Of a DNA stretch of 24,986 nucleotides, positions 1 to 9,311 are shown piece after piece. The DNA comes from Seminavis robusta. Lineage: Eukaryota; Bacillariophyta; Bacillariophyceae; Naviculales; Naviculaceae. Within the stretch, counting starts at the first letter, position 1; each line of letters opens with the position of its first letter. The notes under the pieces are model-generated. The model did not search any database. It was not told where the DNA came from and saw nothing but the letters and a program-made list of their open reading frames with translations. Position numbers and translations under genes: made by a program. The stretch lies in the NCBI GenBank assembly GCA_903772945.1, contig CAICTM010001653.1:1-24986 (forward strand), in the 5' to 3' direction.

Positions 1-50
1 AAACTCATTAATCAATACAAACTGTACATTTAGTGATATATATTCATCAC

Positions 51-650
51 TTAGGTATGGGAAACCGGAACATGGTTCCGTGAATCATCATCCTGGCCGT
101 ACACCCTCGATACAGATCTCTCCATTTCCGAATTGATGAATCGATATTCGTCTACGCTTTCAACGCAGCCATTTCTGTCCATCATGTGAGGATTCCAACA
201 GAGACGCCCGCGCCGAGTCGCGACCGCCTGCAACATGCATCCTTTCTCTGGCACAAACCCTGGACCCATCTGAAACTCTTCCATGGAACATAGGACCTTT
301 TATCGGCTGTCGACTTCTTCCACTGGGGGGAATCTGTCTTATGGTGGACGCTGGTCTTTTTACTTGCTAGAACGATACTAGACTGGCCTGATCTCTTCAT
401 ATTCATCAGTCGAGCATTGTGAGTGGACCGGGAAGCTGCAAACCATTTTCTTGTCCTTGGAAAGAGGGGTGCGTTGTAGCAGTGGATCTTGTTACTCTCT
501 GTGTTCTTGAATTCTATGCTGGTACCATCAACGCCCTTGTCAAAGTCTCTGGAGGATTCCATGCGTCGCTTTTTTTAGAATCCAAATCGGTATCTTTCCC
601 GATTATAGTACATATGGAGAAATCGTTTCCGTCCATCTCTCTATTCCCAC
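51..650 (-). pseudogene. Decayed coding remnant, unrecognised product
   Basis: Two overlapping minus-strand reading frames carry protein-like sequence. One begins with ATG at 562 and reads to 182. The other is entered with a frame change near 285 and reads to a TAA at 51-53, through the tail motif VDEYRFINSEMER and an acidic QDDDSR. Upstream of 562 a third frame (about 650-575) has charged, protein-like sequence (GKDTDLDSKKSD). Piecing them together needs at least two frameshifts, so this looks like a broken gene and not a working one. I do not recognise the family. It could also be exons of a gene with introns I have not resolved, but I saw no convincing GT-AG pair at the frame changes. Confidence 0.3.
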
Positions 651-1794
651 TGTTTGAACCATGGACACAATCAAGTCAACTTTACTCTGGAGTCAAGTCA
701 TCTTGTTGTCCAAAGGGAGAGAGAATCATTCGCTGTAATTATATCGTCGACTGAGTGTGACATAAGCCCGTGAGCAATACACTGCAGCACGCATTCTGCG
801 CGCATTGAACGTTTCGCTATCCAACAGCCTGTATACAGGAACCACTCGACAAGCCACCACATACCAAACAAGTCAGTCGCCAAACAGAGCTACGCCCGCC
901 AGCACCTGGAACGTCTGAATTGCTCGTCCCACCGGCACGTATCTTCGGCGGAGCCAATCGCGTGACTGCAATCTGCCGCAAAGCATTCCAACGTAATTCA
1001 CACTGCACCACAGCATTCGAACGGCCTTGCAAGGCAGAACACTCCTTAGAGCTAGTGACCGGCAGCTTAGCAATGGCGACCCTGACAAGACTCGCTCCAT
1101 ACTCACCACTATTCACTGGAGCAGACCATGAGATTGACCTTGGAGGACTTGCCGGGCACACTCGAAATCATCAAATGTATGTGAGCGAGAACGCATTTCT
1201 GCATTATCACGCCGGAATAGAAAGGTGTTCCGCACTAGACATCGAAGCTACCCTTGCTAATCTCAGAGAAAGGTGAGGACTGAAACCATTGTTTGTAACA
1301 AACACAGCGCAAAAGCTAGTGTAAAATCCAGTATGAGAATTAAAGTATAAATAGAAAGTCTAAATAACACAAACAGAAGACCATATATAAAAGACGTAAC
1401 AACCCGACAAGTGAAGAGTAGTGTGACAACCTAGCCAACCCACGATCAATAAAAAACGCGGAAGTATCGTTCAGCATTTTACTAGTAGCGTGTAACTCTC
1501 CACGCTGGCAAGAATACTACTCAGTCACACCATCGACCTAATAGACAGACGTCATTTGGAGAACCCGTCTCTATGACGATCACGAAACCCAGTCAGAGTC
1601 GAGCCAGAGCTCAAACCCTATCTAGGATCGAGTCGCGAATAAGGCTAAGAGCCGTGTATTGCACCTGAAACTACCCGACAACACTCCTGACGAACTCCGC
1701 AAGTTCTTCAAGAGTGATTGACTTCTCAGGCAGTAACTTCGATCCCATCTAATGCGTTCTTGAGTACTACGAGTATTTATTTATATATTTTGGT
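651..1794. other. Gene-poor stretch
   Basis: I see no supportable gene here. The longest plus-strand open frame (920-1276) starts at TTG and has no recognisable motif. A short protein-like tail lies at 1626-1721 on the plus strand (HLKLPDNTPDELRKFF, then TGA), but a stop immediately precedes it in frame. It may be the end of another decayed gene. Bases 1300-1400 are AT-rich. Confidence 0.4.
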
Positions 1795-2465
1795 CTAATC
1801 CTCATCCTCGCTCTCAGGCTTGGCCTCAAAAACAACTTCGTACTTCTCCATGCTACTGCGAATTTTGGCAAGGGAAATTGAAAGTTGTTGACTTCCGATG
1901 GTAACCCCATGTCATCTGCGGCAACTTCAATGGTCAGATCATCCTCGTTCTCCCCAGCATTCACATGGTAGGCGAAAGTCGGCTCGTTGGCAATACGTTC
2001 CCCTTGACGGGTCACGTACACGTCAAACCCATGGCGTAATCTGCAACACGCTTGTTGTCCTTCTTGAAATTTTCATGTAGTAAAGATCAGCTTCCTTTTC
2101 TCCATGTAAAACTGCACCTTGCTCTTTCTCCCATTTCTCGAATGATTTCTGAATCCTTCGGACTGCGGAGTTGTGGATAGGGCCGGGCGTCTCTTGCCAC
2201 ACAGCGTACCCCTGGTCGCTAAGCACAATCCTCAAATCAGATTGGCCCATTTTTCAAGTGCCCTGAACAGGTCTCCACCGTCATCATACCGGACCCCTTG
2301 GATTGCCGCTGGGAGACCTTCCTGCAATCCTCGAGTTTCATCCTGCTTCTTTTCCTCTTCCGACCACACTTCTTTCTTACCTTTCCCGCTTTCCTTCATT
2401 GGGGTAGGTTCACCAGTGGCAATGTCAATGTCGGAGCTGGGACGCGACGGCCTAGTACAAGCCAT
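1795..2465 (-). pseudogene. Multiply frameshifted pseudogene with acidic tail
   Basis: Read on the minus strand from an ATG at 2465, coherent protein-like sequence continues to a TAG at 1797-1795 only if the frame changes about four times, near 2235, 2075, 2035 and 1865. Segments in order: a Lys/Glu-rich stretch (KESGKGKKEVWSEEEKKQDE); DDGGDLFRALEKW; LSDQGYAVWQETPGPIHNSA with a following helix-like RIQKSFEKWEKEQG; NFKKDNKRVADYAMG; DVYVTRQGERIANEPTFAYH; an acidic ENEDDLTIEVAADD; and an acidic end EAKPESEDED before the stop. The sequence between shifts keeps coding character, which points to recent decay by small indels. I do not recognise the family. It lies in the same decayed region as the remnant at 51-650 and the tandem repeats that follow. 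Confidence 0.6.
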
Positions 2466-3083
2466 TCGAGAAGCGATTGCTGAATGAAATAAGGCAGCAA
2501 CAGCAGGCTTTGCGTTGTTGCGGTTGCGGCTAAACCATAGAATAGTCAATTTTCCCACTCTCAAATGATGTTCTTCATGCAGACCCGTATCTCAATTGCC
2601 CTTGTGAAAGCTACCCATTTATGTCTCCGTGGATCCCGCAAAGCCAAACCTTTTGCCCCCTGTAATGGTCCTCAATTTCTTGCCCCTGATCCCACAGAAC
2701 CTAGTCCTGAATTTCGACTGTTCTTTGCTTAAGCCTGGCCCCGGCTGGCTTCCATAGATAATTTCCCTACTCTAAAACCCCCCTTATATAGAATAGTTCT
2801 TCTTGGAAGGGCTTGTGGCTTGCGTCACGGTCGCTGCTGTCTGCCGTGGATCCAAAATAAAAGATCGTTGAGAAGGTTTTGGGTTAAGGATGGACTGTTC
2901 CGTCTCCCGAGACGGCGCTCCTTTTGGTTACCCCCTCAGTTGCACTCTGAAATCGATTCGCCCGCATTTACTTTGTAAATTAGTGTACCCGCACTTCAGT
3001 TGCAGAATCAACGGTCATGTGTATCGTTAAGTAACAAGTTCCCTTTCGAAATTTTTAGATTGATTCGTGGAATAAAAGTGTGT
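2466..3083. other. Intergenic stretch
   Basis: No gene seen. It contains a compact palindrome at 2900-2915 (CCGTCTC, two bases, GAGACGG) and mixed low-complexity sequence. The minus-strand frame of the adjacent pseudogene stays open up to about 2564 but begins there at TTG. Confidence 0.4.
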
Positions 3084-3520
3084 TACAGTATTATTGAAGG
3101 CGCAGCACTGACTTCTCTCTCTCATTCAATTCATATGGTAAACAGGAGGTAAATCCAAGCTTGGCCCAGCACAACAATGCATGGTGAGTGCTTTATCCAA
3201 TCGGCCGATCGATCGAATCGATTTAAGGTAAGCCTATTATCAAGAGTGTTAATTGAAGGTACAGCGCTGACTTCTCTCCCTCATTGAATTGCTATGGTAA
3301 ACAGGAGAGAATTCCGAGCTCGGCCGTCAACAGGTAAGTTGTTTTAATTATTCGAATCGATCGATCGATTGCACCTCTATTATCCAAGCCTCACTCAAAC
3401 CGACCTTCTCCGGTACAGAAGCAAAAGCCATCCCTCATTGAATCCTATGGACCATGGGATGGCAGTCAGTTCTCGGCCCATTATGGCCAAGTTGGTGCAA
3501 TTTGAAAAGCAAGGGTAAGT
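3084..3520 (+). repeat. Three-copy direct repeat, about 155 bp period, with splice-donor-like ends
   Basis: Three diverged copies share a core: TTGAAGG..CAGC.CTGACTTCTC, then CTCATT.AATT, then ATGGTAAACAGGA, then a GCTCGGCC-like end. The anchor ATGGTA/ATGGA falls at 3135, 3294 and 3447, giving periods of 159 and 153 bp. Each copy ends in a donor-like site: GTGAGT near 3184, GTAAGT at 3334 and GTAAGT at 3515. The first two spacers carry GATCGATCGA-type palindromes. The third copy is the most diverged. The function is unknown. The units could be repeated exons of a spliced non-coding transcript or a decayed satellite. Confidence 0.65.
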
Positions 3521-3884
3521 CGCCGTTCGTCTGCAGTTGAGCACATCTATTTATTGTTTTCTCTGCTGCACTGCTGACGGCCGATGAATTACCATTGCGT
3601 CGAGTCCTTTTTGAACGATCGGTCGCTCCGGATAACAGGAAGAGGAGAGGAGGCTGCCACTACGGAGAAGACTGTTAACTCAAGCCCTATCACCAGCCTG
3701 AACGGAGGAGATCTTCGTTGAGTCATTGAATGGCAACAAGAGGAGGAGGCTACTACGCGACAACACACAAGAGAGTGGATCCTCCTACAGGATTCGCCCC
3801 TCCAGTGTTCTTTCCTAGTGATTTGGTGGTGATTCCTGTGTCGGCACCCATTTTCCTGCATGCACAAGTCCTCGAGCGACGCGA
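3521..3884. other. Spacer between the two repeat blocks
   Basis: No gene seen. Open frames on both strands here either continue into the downstream repeat array or lack recognisable content. Confidence 0.35.
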
Positions 3885-5060
3885 CAACCGGCAACGGAGT
3901 GTAGCCAGCAAAGCGGAACCTGAGTGTGTTCGGTACTGTTGACACTGTCGCCGATGTAACTGTATGGTAGCCAGCTACAATGGCTGGATTAACAGTATTC
4001 GATTTTGTGCATGTATTCGTCATAAGGATCCAATGCGAGGTAACCAAGTGCAGCGAGCAAAGCCGAACCTGAGTGTGTTCGGTACTGTTGCCACTGTCAC
4101 CGATCAATAAACTCTATGGTAGCTAGCTACGATGGCTGGATTGACAATATTCGGTTGTGCATGTATTCGTCATAAGGATCCAACGCGAGGTACCGGTAAC
4201 CGTAGCGAGCAAAGCTGAACTTTCGGTACTGTTTCCACTGTTGCGATGTAGCTATACCGCAGTTGGCTACAATGGCTGGATTCATAATGTTCGGTTGTGC
4301 ATGTATTCGTCATAAGGATCTAATGCAAGATACCGGCAACGGAGTGTAGCCAGCAAGCGGAACCTGAGTGTGTTTGTTACTGTTGATACTGTCGCCGACG
4401 TAACTGTACGTAGCAACTGTAGCCGGCTACAATGCTGGATTAACAATATCGGTTGTGCATGTATTCGTAAAGGATCCAAACGAAGACAGTACGTACCGTG
4501 TAGTGAGCAAAGCCGAACTTTCGGTACTGTTGCCCCTGTCGTCGATGTAGCTATACCGCAAGCCGGCTACAATGGCTGAATTCATAATGTTCGGTTGTGA
4601 TGTATTCGTCATAAGGATCCAATGCAAGATACAGGCAACGGAGTGTAGCCAGCAAAGCGGAACCTGAGTGTGTTCGGTACTGTTGGCACTGTCGCCGATG
4701 TAACTATACGTAACCGGCTACAATGGCTGGATTTACAATATTCGGTTTGTGCATGTATTCTCATAAGGATCCAATGCGAGTAACCGAGTGCAGCGAGCGA
4801 AGTCGAACCTGAGTTGTTCGGTACTGTTGCCAGGTCACGATCGATGACTCTACGGTAGCTGGCTACGATGGCTGATTGACAATGTTCGGTTGTGCATGGA
4901 TTCGTCATAAGGATCCAATGAAATGTACCGGTAACGGAGTGTAGCCAGTAAAGCGGAACCTGAGTGTGTTCGGTACTGTTGCCACTGTCACGGATCGAAG
5001 CAACTCTCTGCCTACGGTATAGTAGATTGGGTGTATTCGTCATATGGATCCAAGTAGCCA
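3885..5060. repeat. Tandem array of eight units of about 145 bp, three subtypes
   Basis: The anchor CATAAGGATCC (or a one- or two-base variant) recurs at about 4021, 4171, 4311, 4467, 4610, 4762, 4906 and 5041, giving spacings of 135-156 bp. Each unit has a variable first half containing TTCGGTACTGTT and a conserved second half (GGCTACAATGGCTGGATT, then TGTGCATGTATTCGTC). The first halves fall into three types: A (GTGTAGCCAGCAAAGCGGAA), B (GTGCAGCGAGCAAAGCCGAA) and C (TAGCGAGCAAAGC.GAACTTT). The order is A-B-C-A-C-A-B-A', the last being an A/B hybrid. Minus-strand open frames across the array, including one at 4609-5145, translate the repeat itself and look like by-products. Confidence 0.85.
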
Positions 5061-5435
5061 GCAAACTGATGAGGAAACAGGAGACCAACCCAGAAAAAAA
5101 GCGGAATTCTATGGAACTCGAAAGTGCGACCATGCCAAGACACAACCCGCGATTTTTCCTTTCTCACTCCGCTTGTGTAGCTAGCTAGTATCTACCTGCG
5201 GCAGCAACTGTTGACCATGATCCTCGCTTGTGGCGCTTGCTACCAGTACTAGTATCGATGCCGTATTAGCTAGCTAGAGTTAGTAGTCACGGTAGTCCGC
5301 TTGCTATGGAGAGGGGTCCTTGCATATCAGCCTCTACTGTAACGTTTCCGAAGGAAGGCCTGAACCCTGTGAAGTAGCAAAGAGACAAGTGTGAACACAC
5401 GAGACATCGCGTAACGCCACGTTCAGTAGGGGAGG

Positions 5436-7202
5436 ATGGAAAGTGGCTCTAGCATGCTGCCAGTTGCGACGATGGGTCCAAAGAATGTTGGATCGGAGGA
5501 GATGTCCATAACTTCTGATGCCTCGACCGTTCAAGTGGATAATAATGATTCCAGGATTCATGGAAACAAAGTTGGTATCAACACAGTTATTGAAAAACCC
5601 GTCGTCCCCAAGAAGCAACAGCAACAACAACAACATCGATTTGGTAGCAACGATGTGATTCCAAACTTTGCCAAGAATGGAACGGCGTTGACACAAGAAG
5701 AGCGAGCCGCCATAGCCAAGCGTAAAGGGCTGTGTGTCCAGTGCGGTGTCAAGACGCATACGATTTCCGTCTTTAAAAAGGCACCTCTCACAAATGACCA
5801 TGTGTACAAGGGTCTTTGTATCAAATGCAATCCCACGGAACTTCCTGCCATGGTCGTACAAGCATGGGAACGGCGTAATCCAAGAATCAGTGCTCCGGTA
5901 GCACCGACAAGAACAAGGCGTGCCCATCATCAGCGCTTTTCTCAAGCCAACGTCGTCAAGCCAAAGAATAGACTCGAAGCGTACACGACAACCGACGATA
6001 GAGATATTATTCCCATTCGGGATATCTGGAAGGAGAGTCTTACCATAGCACCTACAATTGAAGATGCACAAGATTTATGGCTGAGCAGTTTGGATCGAGA
6101 AATTTGGGAGCCAGAGAGGCCTCCAACAACATCCACAAAAACAACAACAGGGATACCTACTGCTTCGCATCCAACTGTAAATGGTCCTGCTACAGAACAG
6201 CCTCTCTTGGATACTGCTTCTGCCACGAAAAAACCTGTGATTCCCGAGCAAATAATACGAGGGATCCGAGATGACACAGCATCATCGGTGGCATCCACCA
6301 TTGATGAGGACGGGGACATGGAAGTGCTGAGTTTGGGGACTCTCATCAATGATTCGCTGCTGGACGATGACGACAACAAGAGTGGTTCGACGTTTGAAAA
6401 TATATCAGCACCAGATAGCAAAAGTGGAACCGCAGGGAGTGGTTGGAGTATGTGTTCCGACAGCCGAGAACCTTCCGTGATGACGTCGGAGAGTCAAAAA
6501 TGGAATCCAGTATCCATTGCCGATGAAGATCCCAGTTTGTGGGCCATTTCCTACCAACAGTTATTGGCAGTACAGCTGGATTTCAAGAGCGCCTTTGGGG
6601 AAGCATATCCAAACGCAACAATGCACGATGTCAACCACTATTACATTGCCCCTCTCTGCATGGAAAAGGGCAAGTCGTACGCACTTCAACAAAACCCACG
6701 CGGGTTGCCGGTGACTGCCTTCATAAGCCATTGTTGGAACGAACCATTTGATGAGTTTGTAGAATCCATCCGCAAGACCTTCCAGACTTGGCTCGTCAAA
6801 CCGAACCTATGGATTTGCGCATTTGCCCTTCAACAAGGCGATATGAAATACGTCAGAGACCAGGTTGGGACAGAAGATGGCTGTCTGACAAATTGTCCCT
6901 TTGTCATGGCTTTGAAGGCTTCCAAAAAGTTTGTGGTCGTTCGAAACTCTGCGACAGATCTCTTCTCTCGTATTTGGTGCGTCTGCGAGCTCATGTTTGC
7001 GCGAAAGTTGGGGTTTGTGCCGAACAAAACATTTATTACTGGGCCCGATTGTTTTGCGGATTCTCGAGTCAGTTGCATTGACGCGCAGGCAACAAACACG
7101 GATGACAAAGCCAAGATTCTTCGCGTCTTGCTCACTCAATATGACTACAGAGAGATTGATCAAATCGTCCTCCAGTTCCGAACGCTAGATGCTCCAATTT
7201 AG
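5436..7202 (+). CDS. Four-cysteine zinc-ribbon-like plus TIR-like domain protein
   Basis: 588 residues in one exon, starting at ATG 5436. Order: a low-complexity N-terminus with a Gln run at 61-66; a compact module with C100-x2-C103 and C128-x2-C131 around KTHT and LTNDHVYKGLC, which could bind zinc; a long Thr/Ser/Asp-rich linker (about 180-360); and a C-terminal domain (about 370-570). That domain carries FISHCWNE (429-436), W459-x-C-A-F-A-L, and SRIWCVCEL (511-519). The two outer motifs resemble TIR box 1 (FISH) and the S-x-WC-x-x-EL helix that holds the catalytic glutamate of NAD-cleaving TIR enzymes; here that would be E518. From memory, domains with FISH.W and SR.WC..EL are common in diatoms and dinoflagellates, usually unannotated. 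Enzymatic activity is inference. The protein is probably cytosolic or nuclear, since no signal peptide or membrane segment is visible. Confidence 0.85.
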   Translation: MESGSSMLPVATMGPKNVGSEEMSITSDASTVQVDNNDSRIHGNKVGINTVIEKPVVPKKQQQQQQHRFGSNDVIPNFAKNGTALTQEERAAIAKRKGLCVQCGVKTHTISVFKKAPLTNDHVYKGLCIKCNPTELPAMVVQAWERRNPRISAPVAPTRTRRAHHQRFSQANVVKPKNRLEAYTTTDDRDIIPIRDIWKESLTIAPTIEDAQDLWLSSLDREIWEPERPPTTSTKTTTGIPTASHPTVNGPATEQPLLDTASATKKPVIPEQIIRGIRDDTASSVASTIDEDGDMEVLSLGTLINDSLLDDDDNKSGSTFENISAPDSKSGTAGSGWSMCSDSREPSVMTSESQKWNPVSIADEDPSLWAISYQQLLAVQLDFKSAFGEAYPNATMHDVNHYYIAPLCMEKGKSYALQQNPRGLPVTAFISHCWNEPFDEFVESIRKTFQTWLVKPNLWICAFALQQGDMKYVRDQVGTEDGCLTNCPFVMALKASKKFVVVRNSATDLFSRIWCVCELMFARKLGFVPNKTFITGPDCFADSRVSCIDAQATNTDDKAKILRVLLTQYDYREIDQIVLQFRTLDAPI

Positions 7203-8382
7203 CCAAGCTCAGCGGATCTGCGAAGAGACCACCCAAGCGATGTCGGTTGCTCATCTTGAACCATGTTTTCATACCATGGAGTGATACAACAATCCACCGA
7301 ACCAAAGGGAAATGTGATAGAGAGGGTGGGCATTGTGGTGGATTGCGGTCGGTTGTCTGGCAAAGAAGAAAGCGCAGCAAGAATCTGGCAGCTACCGTCC
7401 TCCGCCAGTTGAATCTTTGCAAGAACAGCATAGCAAGTTTCAGGTTGAGGCTTAGCAGTGGGACCAAGCAGCCTGCTGATGAAAAAAAAAAGATTGGTAT
7501 GATCTATCTGATGATCTACCGGTATCTTGTGAAGGACGTTGCTGTGGTGGTCGCAATTCTCTTCGTTTCTTCAGGTTATGATTGTTTCATCTCCAATGTC
7601 ATCTCTTTCCGCTGCCACTTGGTCATCTAGACCACGCTTTGGGCACTGTTCCATGACTCTTTCACCCGAGCCAGAAGATTTCAGTGTCACTGAAGAGCTC
7701 TGCCAACGTCTACAACCTGTACCGGTACGCCTTTGCCGAACATAAGTGGATTGTGAGACTCGCCTAGCTAGGATTTCTCACTTCTACTATTAGGAAAAAC
7801 TTGAGAATGCGTTCATAAATTATTCCAAAATAGCCTCAGCTAGAGAAAGACTAATGCATGTGAATGGGTGCTGGAAAAGAGTGCTTTGACAGGTTGGCTG
7901 CACACTTCTAGAGAAAGACTAATGCATGAATGGCTGTGAATGGGTGCTGGACCGGTACGGGGAGAGGACTGCTGTGTACGGTAGCCTTAGCTCTACCGTA
8001 CAAAGCTCTCTTACACTCGAATCTTTTATTAAAATCGACTGTGACTCGACTCGACTCACTCGTCACTTCATCCCTCCGACCAGAAGCTGCCTTCGCTTTG
8101 GTTCTTGATTGAGATACCATACATACCAGCACATTGTACCGGTAAATGTACCGGTATTAGCTCTAGTACCAGGAGCAGCGTACTGTTCCACGAAGACTGT
8201 AGTGATCCGGTGAAAGTACTCACAGGACCGAATCCTTCACCAAAGACGAGACCATGTCACTTCTTTTGCTTTGTCGTTGAGTTGTGCGCGACGGATGTAT
8301 GTACCGGTATGTTGTGTCATTTCTTCTTGAAGGCCACAGTCGTACTTGACTTCTTCTTTATGAGATCCCTCCTATCGCCAAA
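7203..8382. other. Intergenic stretch with short repeats and TACCGGTA palindromes
   Basis: No supportable gene. It contains a direct repeat (7840-7953) and TACCGGTA at 7517, 7720, 8137, 8149 and 8302. The open frame at 8105-8386 overlaps the next start and has no recognisable motif. It is probably leader or promoter sequence for the gene at 8383. Confidence 0.45.
7840..7953. repeat. Direct repeat, about 68 bp period
   Basis: CTAGAGAAAGACTAATGCATG occurs at 7840-7860 and again at 7908-7928. Each copy is followed by TGAATGGGTGCTGGA, directly in the first copy and after AATGGCTG in the second. Confidence 0.8.
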
Positions 8383-8940
8383 ATGAACGGCAACAGTAGC
8401 ACAGCAGTGGTAGAGAACTCATTATTCTCCTTGCACTGTGACTCGTCGTCCTACCACCATCCAGAAGAAGAACATCACAACCACCACCACCACAACAGCT
8501 ACATGTTGGGCTGGATCGACTTGATCAACTCGTTCTGTATGAGCGTGGCACTCAAGATTCTGTTTCAACAAGAGATTCCCAAAGAAGAACGATGGCGGTT
8601 CTTTCGAGCCGTCGGGCCGTATCTTGGGTCTTGGTGGATCGCCCAGCTGATTCTCATGATTCAAACGAGTCTTCCCGAGCCAGTGCAAGACCTACTAAAA
8701 GGCCAGGCACTGGAATATGCTCTGCTGTCCGTGTCAGTACCAGGCGTGTTGTTGACGGCTGCGGGAGCTTTCAAGTACGCCAGGGTGCCAATGGGTTCTG
8801 TCGCGGCAACAGAAGATCTATCTTTTTCGGAAGCGTCACCACAAGGTCGTCCAGTACCATCTCGTTGCAGAGGAGGCGAAGGCGAGTCTGACGAGGATCC
8901 CTCTATGCTGATTGGCATTGAGATTGAGTTCACGTCATGA
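8383..8940 (+). CDS. Small His-rich membrane protein, unknown function
   Basis: 185 residues from ATG 8383, which has A at -3. The N-terminus is rich in His (a HHPEEEHHNHHHH run at about 25-37). Three hydrophobic segments follow: about 42-60 (LGWIDLINSFCMSVALKIL), about 79-96 (PYLGSWWIAQLILMIQTS) and about 111-130 (EYALLSVSVPGVLLTAAGAF). The C-terminal 50 residues are polar and acidic (GEGESDEDP). The His cluster could bind metal, but that is only a composition argument. I do not recognise the family. The gene converges on the Lon-domain gene, with 371 bp between the stops. Confidence 0.65.
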   Translation: MNGNSSTAVVENSLFSLHCDSSSYHHPEEEHHNHHHHNSYMLGWIDLINSFCMSVALKILFQQEIPKEERWRFFRAVGPYLGSWWIAQLILMIQTSLPEPVQDLLKGQALEYALLSVSVPGVLLTAAGAFKYARVPMGSVAATEDLSFSEASPQGRPVPSRCRGGEGESDEDPSMLIGIEIEFTS

Positions 8941-9311
8941 TTTATTTATATGGCAGCATGGCAAGTCCAACTGCTATGTTCATACATATTTTCTTTGCGG
9001 CCGCCTCAACCAGAAGGGGACGACAAAGTACAACTCAATTAGAAAGGTCAGCATTCGTCGTGCTTTTCCACAAGTGCCACAAGTTCCGAAATTGAATCGA
9101 CCAGATTGAAAGCATTGCTGTCTGCTAATAACAGAGAAGCGAGCAAATTCTTTGATGATGCCAGCAAGACCTCGTAATGAACTCACCAAGGGCATCACGA
9201 TTGAATTCACCCAGGATACCATACCTACGCATCAAAGGTGCAAATGCCCGCTGTTGTAATAAGAGCATCTATTCTATGTCAATACATATTATTCTCATAC
9301 TCTCGTACTTT
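8941..9311. other. Convergent 3' intergenic region
   Basis: Space between the stop of the membrane-protein gene (+) and the stop of the Lon-domain gene (-). It should hold both 3'UTRs. I see no gene or clear repeat. Confidence 0.5.

Noticed and set aside
920..1276. A 118-codon plus-strand open frame
   Set aside because: It begins at TTG, has no recognisable domain, and overlaps equally long frames on the other strand.
1626..1721. A protein-like tail NKAKSRVLHLKLPDNTPDE... ending in TGA
   Set aside because: An in-frame TAG directly precedes it and no exon could be connected. It is probably a decayed fragment, too short to call.
4609..5145. A 178-codon minus-strand open frame across the tandem array
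   Set aside because: Its translation is the repeat unit read in one frame, with recurring peptides such as HWILMTN. The array's units vary by indels, which argues against a coding role.
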